64,000 bases of DNA from an uncultured Bacteroidales bacterium (GTDB lineage Bacteria; Bacteroidota; Bacteroidia; Bacteroidales; FEN-979), in the NCBI GenBank assembly GCA_903875045.1, contig CAIQUS010000017.1, forward strand, positions 1 through 64,000. Direction: 5' to 3'. Below, one piece after another: positions 45,604 to 56,392 of this stretch (the first letter of the stretch is position 1; every line of letters starts with the position of its first letter). The notes under the pieces were generated by a model. That model had not been told where the DNA came from. It was given only the letters and a program-made list of their open reading frames with translations, and did not search any database. The position numbers were made by a program, and so were the translations under genes.

Positions 45604-46458
45604 TCAGATAGGTTGATGTAAAAAGAAGTACAAAAATACGAAAGGCGCTGAAATAAGCATCGTGTCAAATCGATCAAGAATGCCGCCATGCCCGGGAAGG
45701 ATTGTTCCGGAATCCTTGATGTTAAGGCTGCGTTTAAGCAATGATTCGACCAGATCGCCATGAGTGCCGAAAAACACAACGATGAAGGCCAGTACCAGCC
45801 AATCGGTCAGGGGCCTTTCAATCACCAGAAAATGAAGGCCAAATGCAGCCAAAAAGGTAACAACTGCCCCTGCAATCGCGCCTTCCCACGTTTTCTTTGG
45901 GGATATTCGTTCAAAAAGTTTGTGCTTTCCGAACTGTTTGCCAAAGAGGTAGGCCGTGGTGTCATAGATCCATGTAAAAGCAAAGTAACCCACAAGGATA
46001 ACCGGCATTCTGAGGAAATGCAGCACCTCCGGCCGGCTGAAATAGACCAGAAGCGAAAAGGGAAGTGCTATATAAAAAAAACCTAATGTAGTGGTGGCAA
46101 TGTTTATCAGCGGGTTAGGTTTATTCCGGTAGATTTCGATGACAAAGGAGATGAAGAAAAACATGATGGGGATGACACAGGAAATACCAGCAAGCCACGT
46201 TACTTCTTCTGTGCTCAGCGTCCATGGTAGCAAATAAACCAGTGTAGCCATGACATAAATCAGGAAGCCTGCAAAGGTTCCGAAATACTTTTGCGGATGG
46301 CAGTTTTCACTGGAAATAATTCCATAAAATTCCCAAAGGCCCAGGATGGTGATGACCATAAAGATGCCGGCAAAGACCCAACCACTGAACCAAAGTGCGG
46401 CAAGCAGGATCAGCACCATTGATATGCCGGTAATGGTTCGGGTCCAGAAATTACTCAT
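45604..46458 (-). CDS. cdsA: Phosphatidate cytidylyltransferase
   Basis: A 284-residue inner-membrane enzyme making CDP-diacylglycerol. About eight membrane segments; the family signature is at the C-terminal end: SPKKTWEGAIAGAVVT and FFGTHGDLVESLLKR followed by KDSGTILPGHGGILDRFDTML. The usual GDLxES and GHGGxLDRxDS motifs are intact except that the last Ser is Thr. It lies between psd and the LUD gene in one minus-strand run. Confidence 0.94.
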   Translation of the reverse strand: MSNFWTRTITGISMVLILLAALWFSGWVFAGIFMVITILGLWEFYGIISSENCHPQKYFGTFAGFLIYVMATLVYLLPWTLSTEEVTWLAGISCVIPIMFFFISFVIEIYRNKPNPLINIATTTLGFFYIALPFSLLVYFSRPEVLHFLRMPVILVGYFAFTWIYDTTAYLFGKQFGKHKLFERISPKKTWEGAIAGAVVTFLAAFGLHFLVIERPLTDWLVLAFIVVFFGTHGDLVESLLKRSLNIKDSGTILPGHGGILDRFDTMLISAPFVFLYFFLHQPI

Positions 46459-46469
46459 CCGCAGGGGAA

Positions 46470-47123
46470 TTAATTTGAGTTTGATGTGTCATCAATTAAA
46501 AATACATAAAGATCTTTTGGTCCATGTGCACCCATCACAAGGGTCTTTTCAATATCAGCTGTTCGGCTTGGCCCTGATATCAGTGAGATCATGGACGGAT
46601 AATTGTTGCGGTACTTGTTCCTGATGCCTGATAAAGCCTGTTTTAAATCCGGGACCAATTGAGAGGTATACCCTAAAACCAGGTGAATTTCAGGATAGAC
46701 TGTTATTTTCCGGCCGGGGCTCAATCGTGTCGAAACCATCACTGTACCCAATCGGGCAATCAGGTATTCGCATCTTGTAATACCGATCCTTGCCTCCAGG
46801 ATGGCCCCGGAATGTGCTTCGAACGGAATCCCACCGGTTTTGAGAATCCTGTGCAGCAATGGATCCTGGCAGAAAAGTACTCCCCAGTCTTTTTCTACAA
46901 TAAAGGATTTCAGGTTCCCGATAAACTCATCTTCACTTTCGCAATAGACAAATTTCCCTGCAATCCTGACCAATTCTTCGGCAAAGGTAACGTCAAGTGG
47001 TTCTGTGAATTCCTGATAAACGGAGGAGTCCTGGTCAATGATCGGATAGGGTACCTCTGTCTTTTCGATCAGTGCGTCCCTTACTTTTTTCAGGATTTTT
47101 TCTCTGGCGGTGCTTTCTTCCAT
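46470..47123 (-). CDS. LUD domain protein (LutC/YkgG family)
   Basis: A 217-residue protein with a LutC-type fold: FVYCESEDEFIGNL, GITRCEYLIARLGTVMVSTRL and LISGPSRTADIEKTLVMGAHGPKDLYVFLID. In LutABC the third subunit helps oxidise lactate, but here there is no LutA or LutB and the gene lies in the usual Bacteroidota position beside ftsH. The role is therefore open. Confidence 0.88.
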   Translation of the reverse strand: MEESTAREKILKKVRDALIEKTEVPYPIIDQDSSVYQEFTEPLDVTFAEELVRIAGKFVYCESEDEFIGNLKSFIVEKDWGVLFCQDPLLHRILKTGGIPFEAHSGAILEARIGITRCEYLIARLGTVMVSTRLSPGRKITVYPEIHLVLGYTSQLVPDLKQALSGIRNKYRNNYPSMISLISGPSRTADIEKTLVMGAHGPKDLYVFLIDDTSNSN

Positions 47124-47141
47124 GCTGTGATATGGATCAGG

Positions 47142-49151
47142 TTATGATAACAATGTGGGTAATGGTGGTTTTTCCTCCTCTTTATCCCAAGGCCGTTTGC
47201 CAAAAATCATCTCCAGATCTTCCCTGAAAATGACTTCACGTTCGAGGAGCAAAGTGGCTAATTGCTCAAGTTTATCATGGTTTTCGGCAAGGATGGTTTT
47301 GGCGCGTTCATAAGCGGCTTCAACGATTTTCCGTACTTCCTGGTCAATGGTTTCCGCGGTTTTTTCGCTATAGGGTTTCTGGAAGGAATATTCGTTCTGA
47401 CCACTTGAATCATAGAAACTGATATTTCCGATCTCTTTGTTCAAACCGAAATAAACAACCATGGCATAAGCCTGTTTTGAAACTTTTTCGAGGTCGTTGA
47501 GTGCACCGGTAGATACTTTCCCAAAGATCAGTTCCTCGGAAGCACGTCCGCCCATGGCAGATGTTATTTCGTCAAACATTTGCTCGTATGTGGTTATCTG
47601 CCGTTCTTCGGGCAGGTACCAAGCCGCACCCAATGCCTTTCCGCGGGGTACGATGGTTACTTTAACCAGTGGATGTGCATATTCGAGGAGCCAGCTTGTG
47701 GTGGCATGGCCCGATTCATGATAGGCAATCACCTTTTTTTCATGAATGGAAATGATCTTGTTTCGTTTTTCCAATCCGCCGATGATGCGGTCGATGGCAT
47801 CCAGGAAATCCTGCTTTTCAATGACCGACTTGTTTTTCCTGGCAGCGATCAGTGCTGATTCATTGCAAACATTGGCGATATCGGCACCCGAGAATCCGGG
47901 TGTTTGTTTGGCCAGGAATCCAACATCGAGGCCTGGATCAAGTTTCAATGGTTTCAGGTGAACCTGGAAAATTGCTTTACGTTCTTCTAGGTCGGGAAGT
48001 TCGACATTGATCTGGCGGTCGAAGCGTCCGGCGCGCATCAGCGCACGGTCGAGGATATCAGCCCTGTTGGTGGCAGCGAGGATGATCACCCCTGCATTTG
48101 TGCCAAAACCATCCATTTCGGTGAGAAGCTGGTTCAGTGTGTTTTCACGTTCATCGTTGGCGCCTGTGATGGCATTTCGGCCGCGGGCACGACCGATGGC
48201 ATCAATTTCATCAATGAAAATGATGCAGGGAGCCTTCTCTTTTGCCTGGCGGAACAGGTCACGGACACGTGATGCTCCTACTCCGACAAACATTTCAACA
48301 AAGTCAGAGCCGGAGATGGAGAAAAAAGGAACTTTGGCTTCACCTGCGACTGCTTTTGCCAGCAGTGTTTTTCCGGTACCCGGTGGGCCAACAAGCAAAG
48401 CACCTTTGGGGATTTTGCCTCCCAGATTGGTGTATTTTGATGGATTTTTCAGAAAATCAACGATTTCCATGATCTCAACTTTGGCCTCTTCCAACCCGGC
48501 TACATCATTGAATGTGATGCTTACGCTTGTGTCTTTGTCAAAAAGGGTGGCTTTTGACTTCCCGATGTTAAAAATCTGGCCGCCCCCGCCACCGCCTTTG
48601 CTCATGAAGCGCATAATCAGGAACCATGCACCAATGAGGATAGCAGGAAGCAGGAGATACCCGAGAATATCGCCAAACACATCTTTCCGGTCGATGGCAA
48701 CCGGAGGATAAGGAAATTGTTTCTGAAATGCAATGATCTGACTGGTGGGCAAACTGTCTTTTTTCATTCGTGAAACCACACTGTCACGGGTTCCCTTCAA
48801 CAGTTCGTTAAGAACTTCCATGGATGCCACCTGATAGGTAAACTCGGGGTTTTCAGCGGAAGAGGTACCAAAACTGCGCTTGGTGAATTCTTTGTAGGAT
48901 GTATCAGATTTAATCCTGTCTTTTTTAATAAAGATTTCGGCCTTTTCCTTGTTAACGAGTACGATTTTTTCGACATCCTGCTTTGTCAGAATCTCGTCCA
49001 GTTTTGTCCAGGTTATTTCTTTAACAGGATTGTTGTAATTGAAATACTGGATGGCGATAAATCCTATAGCCAGGATCGCATAGATCCAGTAAAAATTGAA
49101 TTTTGGTCGTTTGCCTTTGGGAGGGATAAAACTACTTCCTTTTTCTGCCAT
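47142..49151 (-). CDS. ftsH: ATP-dependent membrane zinc metalloprotease FtsH
   Basis: Membrane-anchored AAA+ protease that degrades membrane and soluble proteins. The ATG at 49151 is preferred over the TTG at 49166; the protein has 669 residues. Two membrane segments flank a periplasmic domain (about 25-45 and 165-185); the AAA+ module has Walker A GPPGTGKT at about 255 and [11 protein letters not shown]; the zinc site is HESGH at 478-482. It follows rsfS by 32 bases. Confidence 0.96.
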   Translation of the reverse strand: MAEKGSSFIPPKGKRPKFNFYWIYAILAIGFIAIQYFNYNNPVKEITWTKLDEILTKQDVEKIVLVNKEKAEIFIKKDRIKSDTSYKEFTKRSFGTSSAENPEFTYQVASMEVLNELLKGTRDSVVSRMKKDSLPTSQIIAFQKQFPYPPVAIDRKDVFGDILGYLLLPAILIGAWFLIMRFMSKGGGGGGQIFNIGKSKATLFDKDTSVSITFNDVAGLEEAKVEIMEIVDFLKNPSKYTNLGGKIPKGALLVGPPGTGKTLLAKAVAGEAKVPFFSISGSDFVEMFVGVGASRVRDLFRQAKEKAPCIIFIDEIDAIGRARGRNAITGANDERENTLNQLLTEMDGFGTNAGVIILAATNRADILDRALMRAGRFDRQINVELPDLEERKAIFQVHLKPLKLDPGLDVGFLAKQTPGFSGADIANVCNESALIAARKNKSVIEKQDFLDAIDRIIGGLEKRNKIISIHEKKVIAYHESGHATTSWLLEYAHPLVKVTIVPRGKALGAAWYLPEERQITTYEQMFDEITSAMGGRASEELIFGKVSTGALNDLEKVSKQAYAMVVYFGLNKEIGNISFYDSSGQNEYSFQKPYSEKTAETIDQEVRKIVEAAYERAKTILAENHDKLEQLATLLLEREVIFREDLEMIFGKRPWDKEEEKPPLPTLLS

Positions 49152-49183
49152 TCTGTCTGATTCCAAATAATTAGTGACTCTGT

Positions 49184-49582
49184 TTATTCGTGCGTGTCAA
49201 CCTTAATAATACGTGCATCGGCCCATAATTGCTCTATGTTGTAGAACCTGCGCCGTTCTTCCTGAAAAATGTGGATGACTACATCGAAATAGTCGATCAA
49301 AATCCATTCCGCATTTTCAAACCCCTCTTTATGACAAAGAATCAACCCGGTTTTTTTCTTTACCTCATCAACAACGTGACCGGCAATTGCTTCAACCTGG
49401 GTACGGGAACTTCCGTGACAGATGACAAATGCATCACAAACAGCGCCTTTCAACCCTGTAAAATCGAGGATAAGTGGGTTCCTGGCCTTTTTATCAGTCA
49501 TTGCTGTGGTAACCGATTCAAGTAATATTTCCCGGGGCTCTTGTTTCTTCTTTCCTGGCATGAAGGAAGGTTGGTTTACCAT
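49184..49582 (-). CDS. rsfS: Ribosomal silencing factor RsfS
   Basis: A 132-residue protein of the DUF143/RsfS family that binds ribosomal protein uL14 and blocks subunit joining in starvation. Key segments are LILDFTGLKGAVCDAFVICHGSS and HKEGFENAEWILIDYFDVVIHIF ... RRFYNIEQLWADA. The family is normally about 105-120 residues; here an N-terminal basic extension (PGKKKQ) is present. Order rsfS-ftsH is conserved in the phylum. Confidence 0.93.
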   Translation of the reverse strand: MVNQPSFMPGKKKQEPREILLESVTTAMTDKKARNPLILDFTGLKGAVCDAFVICHGSSRTQVEAIAGHVVDEVKKKTGLILCHKEGFENAEWILIDYFDVVIHIFQEERRRFYNIEQLWADARIIKVDTHE

Positions 49583-49610
49583 GCAAATGTAATTAAAAAT
49601 CCGAAACCTT

Positions 49611-50321
49611 TCAGAAGTTGGGTTTCAAAGCATACGTCTTATAAAACTCAGTGATATAACCTACCGCTTCCTCGGCTGTATCAACTATTTTGAAAATTTC
49701 AAGATCTTCAGGGGTGATATTCTTTTCCATTAATACCGTTGATTTTATCCAGTCAATCAGACCTTGCCAGTAGTCACGGCCAACAAGTACGATGGGAAAA
49801 CGAACCAGTTTATGGGTTTGGATGAGGGTAATGGCTTCGGTGAGTTCATCAAGGGTGCCAAAACCACCGGGTAAGGCTATAAAACCCATGGAATAGCGCA
49901 TGAACATTGTCTTTCGGACGTAGAAGAAATTGAAGTTGATCAGTTTATTCCTGTCGATAAATGGGTTAGGATTTTGTTCAAAAGGAAGGTTGATGTTCAG
50001 TCCGACTGATTTCCCCCCTGCGAAATGGGCGCCTTTGTTGGCGGCTTCCATGATTCCCGGGCCTCCGCCGGTGATAATCCCAAACCCTGCTTTGGTCATC
50101 AGGTAGGCAATTTCTTCCGTAAGTTTGTAGTAATGGTGGTTTTCCCTGGTGCGTGCCGATCCGAAAATTGATACACATGGTCCGATCCGGCTCAATTTTT
50201 CAAACCCTTCAACCATTTCCGAGATTACCTTGAAAATTTCCCAGGTATCATAACTGATCGTTTCTGACCAGTTTTTAGGTTGAATTGATTGCTTCAGTTT
50301 TTCGATGTCATCCGTTTCCAT
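49611..50321 (-). CDS. LOG family protein (TIGR00730, possible cytokinin riboside phosphorylase type)
   Basis: A 236-residue Rossmann-fold protein. The family motifs GGGPGIMEAANKGA and LPGGFGTLDE (PGGxGTxxE) are both intact, which suggests nucleoside 5'-monophosphate phosphoribohydrolase activity on purine nucleotides. It is longer than typical LOG proteins by an N-terminal helical part. The next gene downstream in the transcript, uvrA aside, is rsfS, 29 bases away. Confidence 0.88.
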   Translation of the reverse strand: METDDIEKLKQSIQPKNWSETISYDTWEIFKVISEMVEGFEKLSRIGPCVSIFGSARTRENHHYYKLTEEIAYLMTKAGFGIITGGGPGIMEAANKGAHFAGGKSVGLNINLPFEQNPNPFIDRNKLINFNFFYVRKTMFMRYSMGFIALPGGFGTLDELTEAITLIQTHKLVRFPIVLVGRDYWQGLIDWIKSTVLMEKNITPEDLEIFKIVDTAEEAVGYITEFYKTYALKPNF

Positions 50322-50371
50322 GGAAAGTATTGTTTATATTAGTCAGTTTCGGAGAAATAGCCGGTCGAATA

Positions 50372-53194
50372 TCAGGCAATTCCAAGTATTTCCTTCAGAT
50401 AAAGGGCAGTGTAGCTTGTAGGATGTTTTGCAACCTGTTCCGGTGTGCCCTGGGCAAGTATCTGGCCTCCTCTTTCGCCACCTTCGGGCCCAAGGTCGAT
50501 GATATAATCTGAAACCTTGATCACTTCCATGTTGTGTTCGATCACAAGCACGGTATTTCCTTTGGCAACAAGCTTGTTCAGTACGCACAATAACACTTTA
50601 ACATCTTCAAAATGGAGGCCGGTTGTGGGTTCGTCGAGAATATAGATTGTGTTGCCGGTATCAGTTTTTGATAGTTCAGTGGCCAGTTTGACACGTTGTG
50701 CCTCTCCGCCTGAGAGGGTGGTAGATTGTTGTCCAAGGGTGATGTATCCCAGGCCTACTTCGTTGAGCGTACTGATTTTGTGAACGATAAAAGGAATGTT
50801 CTCGAAGAAATCAACGGCCTGTTCGATGGTCATGTTCAGCACATCGTTGATAGATTTGCCTTTGTAACGTACCTCAAGAGTTTCACGGTTGTAGCGATGT
50901 CCATGGCATGTTTCACATGGTACACAAACATCAGGCAGGAAATTCATCTCTATTACCCGTAAGCCGGCCCCTTTGCATGTTTCGCACCTTCCTCCCTTTA
51001 CGTTAAAAGAGAATCGTCCGGGAAGGTAGCCTCTGATTTTTGACTCAGGTAATCCGGCAAACAGCTTCCTGATCTCATCGAACACTTTTGTGTAGGTGGC
51101 AGGATTTGAACGGGGGGTTCGGCCAATAGGAGATTGGTCTATCTCAATAACTTTGTCAACGTTTTTAATCCCTTCGACAGCCTTATATGGCAAAGGTTTC
51201 TGATCTGATTTGTAGAAATGCTGACTTAGAATCGGGTAAAGGGTTTCATTGATCAGCGATGATTTTCCACTGCCGGAGAGTCCGGTAATGCACATCAGCG
51301 TACCAAGGGGAAGTTTCAGGTCGACATTCTGCAGGTTATTCCCAGTGGCTCCAGTCAGGTAAAGGAATTTTCCATTGCCTTTGCGCCGTTCTTTTGGAAT
51401 ATTGATTTTACGTTTACCACTGAGGTAGAGGCCGGTGAGGTGTCCGTCCTGCATCACCTCCAGGGGTGTTCCCTGGGCAACAATCCGTCCGCCATGTACG
51501 CCGGCACCCGGACCGATATCAATCACAAAATCAGCGGCCATAATGGTTTCCTGGTCGTGTTCCACCACGATCACCGAATTTCCGGCATCCCGGAGGCTCC
51601 TCAGGGCATGGATCAACCGAAGATTGTCGTGCTGGTGCAAACCGATACTGGGCTCATCAAGGATGTAAAGCACGCCAACTAATTGCGATCCGATCTGGGT
51701 GGCCAGCCTGATCCGCTGGCTCTCACCGCCGGAAAGGCTCCGCGCAGTTCGGTTAAGGGTGAGATAACCGATGCCGACATCGAGCAGAAATTGGATCCTT
51801 GCCCTGATTTCACGAATTATTTCGTATGCGATTGTTCGTTTTCGTTCATCCAGCAGGGAATTGAGCTGATCGAACCACGCAGAAAGATTCACCAGATCGG
51901 TGTTGGCCAGTTCAGCAATGTTTTTGCCGCCAAGCCTGAAAAAGAGAGATTCCTTTTTTAACCTTGCACCATGGCATTCAGGGCAGGGCATTTTATTCAT
52001 AAAACTACCAACCCACTTCATGATGCCGGCAGGCGCTGCTTCGGCGTGCTGCGAATTAATGAAACTTACAATGCCTTCGAAGTTCAACGAATAGCTGGAT
52101 GACACCCCAAGGTATTCATTTTTGACCCTGAACACTTCATCAGACCCATTCAGAATAACATTGATGGCGTTTTCCGGTATTTCAGAAATGGGCGTGGTGA
52201 GTTCAAATCCGTATTTTTCACCTATCGCTTCAATTTGCTTGAAGATCCATGAGTTCTTATATTCGCCGATCGGAACGATCCCTCCCTTTTTGATGCTTTT
52301 CGACGGGTCGGGGATGATCTTGCTGATATCGATCTCTGAAATTGTTCCCAGACCATTGCATTTTGGGCAGGCACCATAAGGAGAGTTGAAGGAAAAGGAG
52401 TTGGGTTCGGGTTCTTCATACGATAAACCAGAAGTGGGGCACATGAGCAAACGGCTGAAATGACGGGCTGAACCGGTTTCATTGTCGAGTATCATGAGAA
52501 CATCCTTCCCATGGCGCATGGCCAGGGTGACCGATCCTGACAACCTTGTTTTGGATTCGGTTTTGACTTTAACCTGGTCGATCACGATTTCGACATCATG
52601 AATTTTATAACGGTCCAGCTGAAGTCCGTGTGAAATTTCCCGTACCTCCCCATCAATACGCACTTTGAGGAACCCCTGTTTGCGGATTTGCTCAAAAAGT
52701 TCCCTGTAATGTCCTTTTCGGCCTTTAACAACAGGTGCAAGCACCAAAATGTCTTTACCTGGGTAGTGTGAAAGGATCAACTCAACGATTTGTTGTTCGC
52801 TGTACCTGACCATTAATTCACCCGTAACGGAAGAGTAAGCATCAGCCGCCCGTGCAAAAAGGAGGCGCATGAAATCGTAAATCTCCGTGATGGTACCGAC
52901 AGTTGACCGGGGATTGCGGTTGGTCGATTTTTGTTCAATGGAGATTACCGGGCTCAGGCCATTGATTTTATCAACATCAGGCCGTTCGAGGTTGCCAATA
53001 AACTGACGGGCATACGCAGAAAAAGTCTCCATGTAGCGGCGCTGTCCTTCAGCGTAAATGGTGTCGAATGCCAGTGAGGACTTGCCACTTCCGCTCAGTC
53101 CGGTGAACACAACCAGTTTATGCCGGGGGATTGTGAGGTCGATGTTTTTCAGGTTGTGAACCCGCGCGCCGAATACTTCCAGATTTTCTTCCAC
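50372..53194 (-). CDS. uvrA: Excinuclease ABC subunit A
   Basis: Damage-recognition ATPase of nucleotide excision repair, 940 residues. It has two ABC modules with Walker [15 protein letters not shown] and [14 protein letters not shown], signatures [12 protein letters not shown] and [12 protein letters not shown], and zinc fingers CPKC...CPEC and the C-terminal CETCKGAG...CETCHG. All are complete. A LOG gene follows; the transglycosylase gene lies upstream by 22 bases. Confidence 0.97.
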   Translation of the reverse strand: MEENLEVFGARVHNLKNIDLTIPRHKLVVFTGLSGSGKSSLAFDTIYAEGQRRYMETFSAYARQFIGNLERPDVDKINGLSPVISIEQKSTNRNPRSTVGTITEIYDFMRLLFARAADAYSSVTGELMVRYSEQQIVELILSHYPGKDILVLAPVVKGRKGHYRELFEQIRKQGFLKVRIDGEVREISHGLQLDRYKIHDVEIVIDQVKVKTESKTRLSGSVTLAMRHGKDVLMILDNETGSARHFSRLLMCPTSGLSYEEPEPNSFSFNSPYGACPKCNGLGTISEIDISKIIPDPSKSIKKGGIVPIGEYKNSWIFKQIEAIGEKYGFELTTPISEIPENAINVILNGSDEVFRVKNEYLGVSSSYSLNFEGIVSFINSQHAEAAPAGIMKWVGSFMNKMPCPECHGARLKKESLFFRLGGKNIAELANTDLVNLSAWFDQLNSLLDERKRTIAYEIIREIRARIQFLLDVGIGYLTLNRTARSLSGGESQRIRLATQIGSQLVGVLYILDEPSIGLHQHDNLRLIHALRSLRDAGNSVIVVEHDQETIMAADFVIDIGPGAGVHGGRIVAQGTPLEVMQDGHLTGLYLSGKRKINIPKERRKGNGKFLYLTGATGNNLQNVDLKLPLGTLMCITGLSGSGKSSLINETLYPILSQHFYKSDQKPLPYKAVEGIKNVDKVIEIDQSPIGRTPRSNPATYTKVFDEIRKLFAGLPESKIRGYLPGRFSFNVKGGRCETCKGAGLRVIEMNFLPDVCVPCETCHGHRYNRETLEVRYKGKSINDVLNMTIEQAVDFFENIPFIVHKISTLNEVGLGYITLGQQSTTLSGGEAQRVKLATELSKTDTGNTIYILDEPTTGLHFEDVKVLLCVLNKLVAKGNTVLVIEHNMEVIKVSDYIIDLGPEGGERGGQILAQGTPEQVAKHPTSYTALYLKEILGIA

Positions 53195-53216
53195 AATAAT
53201 CTTGAAAAACAGTTAC

Positions 53217-54218
53217 TTATTGAACTTCGTTGATTTTGAGTGTGTCGTTAAAGAATGTATCCCGGGCAGGAATTTTTTTTATCAACGATTCATAACTAAG
53301 TGCGCCATCCCTGGGTATTTTGAAGGTATAAGATTTTTTTGAACTGTTCGGCAGACTATAGTGTTTTATCCAGGGGTTCATCTCCCTGAGAATGCGGTAA
53401 TTGATAGACATTGCCCTGGCGAAGGCCGGAAGATTGCTGATACTGCTGTCAACTGTGACGAGACGTGCAGGTATCTGGGGATAAAAATCTTTTTCGCGGA
53501 GGTAAAATCCGTAACGGACAGGGTGATTGTAGACCTCTTTGATTGCCATGATGCGGAATACATATCGTGAAGTTTCGTCATTCAGGTAGAGATCGTAATA
53601 GTTGGTTACCTTTTGGGCTTCCAGAGCTCTTTCAACGCCCTCAATTCCACGGTTGTAAGATGCAGCAACGAGGGTCCAGCTTTTATAATCCTTATACGCA
53701 TCCTTGAGATAATCGCAGGCGGCCTGGGTTGCTTTTTCCATATTGTAGCGTTCATCAACTTTCTCATTGATTTCCAACCCGTATTTGATTCCGGTGGGTT
53801 TGATGAATTGCCAGTACCCCTCGGCACCGGCGGATGAAACAACGTTGACAAGGTTACTTTCTGCGACCGCCAGAAATTTGAAATCATCGGGGATGCCATT
53901 TTTCTTCAGAATGGGCTCAATTACAGGAAACCATCGGTTTGCGCGTTTGAACATCATAATAGAGCTGGAATGCATGAACGTATTAGCGAGAATTTCACGT
54001 TCAAAAGCTTCCCTGACAAAATAGGTGTCCAATGGAGCCTCTTCTCCTGCAAAACCAGCTTTGCCGGGAATTTCCGGGGCAATAACTTTCATGTGCCTGG
54101 TGAAGAGGATACGGTATTCCATTTCCCTGGTCTTCACCTCAACAATTGCACAAACAGATATCGCGCAAATCAGGAGCAAGGCAAAGCCGTAGAGGATGAA
54201 GTGTGTTTTTTTATGCAT
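53217..54218 (-). CDS. Membrane-anchored lytic transglycosylase (SLT domain)
   Basis: A 333-residue protein with an N-terminal membrane or signal segment (about 8-25, FILYGFALLLICAISVCAIVE). The SLT domain lies at about 110-230: catalytic Glu in AVAESNLVNVVSSAGAEGYWQF, then GLEINEKVDERYNMEKATQAACDYL and ASYNRGIEGVERAL. It cleaves peptidoglycan glycan strands, as MltD does, but no LysM domain is present. A foldback repeat element lies immediately upstream. Confidence 0.88.
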   Translation of the reverse strand: MHKKTHFILYGFALLLICAISVCAIVEVKTREMEYRILFTRHMKVIAPEIPGKAGFAGEEAPLDTYFVREAFEREILANTFMHSSSIMMFKRANRWFPVIEPILKKNGIPDDFKFLAVAESNLVNVVSSAGAEGYWQFIKPTGIKYGLEINEKVDERYNMEKATQAACDYLKDAYKDYKSWTLVAASYNRGIEGVERALEAQKVTNYYDLYLNDETSRYVFRIMAIKEVYNHPVRYGFYLREKDFYPQIPARLVTVDSSISNLPAFARAMSINYRILREMNPWIKHYSLPNSSKKSYTFKIPRDGALSYESLIKKIPARDTFFNDTLKINEVQ

Positions 54219-54220
54219 GT

Positions 54221-54349
54221 TTTTGATTGGTGAAAAGGTGACCGGGTGACCGGGTGAACAGGTGAACAGGTGAACAGGTGAACAGGTGAACGGGTGAATG
54301 GGTGAACTAACTTTTCCTGTTTACCTGTTTACCCGTTTACCAATCAAAA
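54221..54349. repeat. 129-bp foldback element: two 8-bp arrays inside 11-bp inverted ends
   Basis: TTTTGATTGGT (54221-54231) and ACCAATCAAAA (54339-54349) are perfect inverted copies. Inside the left end are nine GGTGAACA-type units and a partial one (54229-54307); inside the right end are three CCTGTTTA-type units (54316-54341). The two unit types are inverse complements apart from one position. The element fits exactly between the transglycosylase start and the rfbC stop, which lies in the right end. Confidence 0.9.
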
Positions 54350-54886
54350 CGGACTGACAACATCTTTAAAACAAGGTGACACCTTATCTTTGTCTGAAAT
54401 CATCGGGTCATTTATTCCCCAATTGATTTTCAGATCGGGATCGTTCCACAGGATGCTGCCCTCAGATACTTTACTGTAGACATTGGTGCATTTGTAGAAA
54501 AAGATGGTGTCATCCTCAAGGGTCGCAAATCCATGTGCAAACCCGGGTGGAATCCAGTACATCCATTTGTTTTGTCCCGATAATACGATTGATTCCCACT
54601 TTCCATAGGTGGGCGAATCTTTTCGGATATCAACAGCGACATCAAGCACCGAGCCACGCATCACACGCACAAGTTTGCCTTGTGCAAATGGTGGGGCCTG
54701 GTAATGGAGTCCACGGAGAACACCTTTTTTAGACTTTGATTCATTGTCTTGCAGAAATGTCAGGTCCAGCCCGGCATTTAAAAATTTTTCGCGGTTAAAC
54801 GATTCGAAAAAATATCCACGGTCATCTTCAAATACAGCTGGTTTGAGGATGAGTAAACCGGCCAGGGGAGTTTCAATTATTTCCAT
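54344..54886 (-). CDS. rfbC: dTDP-4-dehydrorhamnose 3,5-epimerase
   Basis: Third enzyme of dTDP-L-rhamnose synthesis. From the ATG at 54886 (the ORF start at 55012 reads through a repeat and non-conserved sequence) it has 180 residues, the usual length. Family residues are FFESFNREKF, FLQDNESKSKKGVLRGLHYQ with the catalytic His, LVRVMRGSVLDVAVDIRKDSPTYGKW, and the Tyr of TDFIY position as IFFYKCTNVYSK. rfbA, rfbB and rfbD are not nearby. Confidence 0.93.
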   Translation of the reverse strand: MEIIETPLAGLLILKPAVFEDDRGYFFESFNREKFLNAGLDLTFLQDNESKSKKGVLRGLHYQAPPFAQGKLVRVMRGSVLDVAVDIRKDSPTYGKWESIVLSGQNKWMYWIPPGFAHGFATLEDDTIFFYKCTNVYSKVSEGSILWNDPDLKINWGINDPMISDKDKVSPCFKDVVSPF

Positions 54887-54920
54887 AAAGGTTGTAAGTT
54901 GAGTTATGTTTAAATCAATG

Positions 54921-54956
54921 CCTGCATTGTTTGCATTGTATATATTGTTTGCAATG
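54921..54956. repeat. 9-bp degenerate tandem array CCTGCATTG
   Basis: Four 9-bp units (CCTGCATTG, TTTGCATTG, TATATATTG, TTTGCAATG) lie just before the lpdA stop on the plus-strand coordinate. CCTGCATTG recurs twice in the array at 63348-63374. Confidence 0.75.
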
Positions 54957-56345
54957 CTATAAGTGTACACACTCCCCGTAAGCCACAGCCACAGCTTCCA
55001 TAATTGCCTCACTCATGGTAGGATGGGGATGAATTGCTTCGATGATCTCTTTGCCTGTTGTTTCAAGTTTGCGGGCAACGACCACTTCGGCGATCATTTC
55101 AGTTACATTTTCCCCGATAAAATGGGCACCAAGCCATTCACCATACTTTGCATCAAATATAACCTTGATGAAACCATCACGTGCCCCTGAAGCGGTAGCT
55201 TTTCCTGAGGCTGTAAAAGGGAATTTACCAACCAGAATGTCATACCCGGCCTCCCGGGCAGATTTTTCAGTCATGCCCACCGAGGCAATTTCCGGGTGAG
55301 TATAGGTACATCCCGGGATGTTGCCATAATCGAGTGGCTCAACATGTTTTCCGGCAATTTTTTCAACGCAGATGATCCCTTCATGAGAAGCAACATGTGC
55401 CAGTGCAGGACCTTTTACGATATCTCCAATGGCATAAAAGCCTTCCACATTGGTTTTGTAATAATCGTCCACGACCACTTTACCCCGTTCTGTGGCAATG
55501 CCAACCTCTTCGATGCCGATCCCTTCCAGATTAGTGGCAACACCTACTGCCGAAAGAACGATGTCACAGGAAATGATTTCCTCTCCTTTTTTGGTCTTAA
55601 CAGCAACCTTGCAGCCATCGCCAGTAGTATCTACTGATTCAACGGAAGCGCCCGTGAGGACTTTCATGCCGGATTTCTTAAACGAGCGTTCCAATGCTTT
55701 TGAAACCTCTTCATCTTCGATGGGCACAATATTCGGAAGTACTTCAATGAGGGTGACGCTGGTGCCGAGGGATTGATAGAAATATGCAAATTCAGACCCG
55801 ATGGCACCTGATCCAACGACAACCATTGATTGGGGTTGAACCGGTAACGTCATAGCCTCACGGTAACCAATAATCTTTTTGCCATCCTGCTTCAGATTTG
55901 GCAGTTCACGCGAGCGTGTGCCGGTTGCCAGCATGATATGGCTGGCTGAGTAGTCTGTTTTTAATCCGCCATCGTCGGTTACTTCCACGACTTTGCCCGG
56001 TTTAACCTTCCCAAATCCTTGAATATGATCTACTTTGTTTTTTTTGAGGAGGAACTGAATCCCTTTACTCATCTGGTCGGCTACATCCCGGCTGCGTTTG
56101 ATGATGGCAGAAAAATCGGCGGTTACTTCACCTGCATGAATGCCATAGTCGCCGGCATGTTTCATGTATTGGAAAACACTGGCGCTTTTAAGCAATGCTT
56201 TGGTTGGAATGCATCCCCAGTTGAGACAAATTCCACCCAATTCGGCCCGTTCAACAACGGCCACCCTGAAACCAAGCTGGGCAGCACGGATGGCGGCAAC
56301 ATATCCGCCAGGACCGCTGCCAATGACAATGATATCGTAGTTCAT
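54957..56345 (-). CDS. lpdA: Dihydrolipoyl dehydrogenase
   Basis: E3 component of 2-oxoacid dehydrogenase or glycine cleavage complexes, 462 residues. The FAD-binding start is DIIVIGSGPGGYVAAIRAAQLG; the redox disulfide is GGICLNWGCIPTK; the NAD fold is VVGSGAIGSEFAYFYQSLG; and the C-terminal HPHPTMSEAI gives the His-Glu pair. Intact in all respects. No E1/E2 gene is adjacent, so its complex cannot be named. Confidence 0.95.
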   Translation of the reverse strand: MNYDIIVIGSGPGGYVAAIRAAQLGFRVAVVERAELGGICLNWGCIPTKALLKSASVFQYMKHAGDYGIHAGEVTADFSAIIKRSRDVADQMSKGIQFLLKKNKVDHIQGFGKVKPGKVVEVTDDGGLKTDYSASHIMLATGTRSRELPNLKQDGKKIIGYREAMTLPVQPQSMVVVGSGAIGSEFAYFYQSLGTSVTLIEVLPNIVPIEDEEVSKALERSFKKSGMKVLTGASVESVDTTGDGCKVAVKTKKGEEIISCDIVLSAVGVATNLEGIGIEEVGIATERGKVVVDDYYKTNVEGFYAIGDIVKGPALAHVASHEGIICVEKIAGKHVEPLDYGNIPGCTYTHPEIASVGMTEKSAREAGYDILVGKFPFTASGKATASGARDGFIKVIFDAKYGEWLGAHFIGENVTEMIAEVVVARKLETTGKEIIEAIHPHPTMSEAIMEAVAVAYGECVHL

Positions 56346-56392
56346 GATTTTCGTTTTTTTGGAATTGGCAAAGATACTAAAAAGTTAGAATA

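Noticed and set aside
46470-47123. Lactate utilisation operon
   Set aside because: Only the LutC-like gene is present; the position beside ftsH is usual in the phylum.
48007-48711. Plus-strand ORF of 234 residues
   Set aside because: Antisense shadow of the conserved ftsH AAA+ region; Ser/Pro/Arg-rich without domain features.
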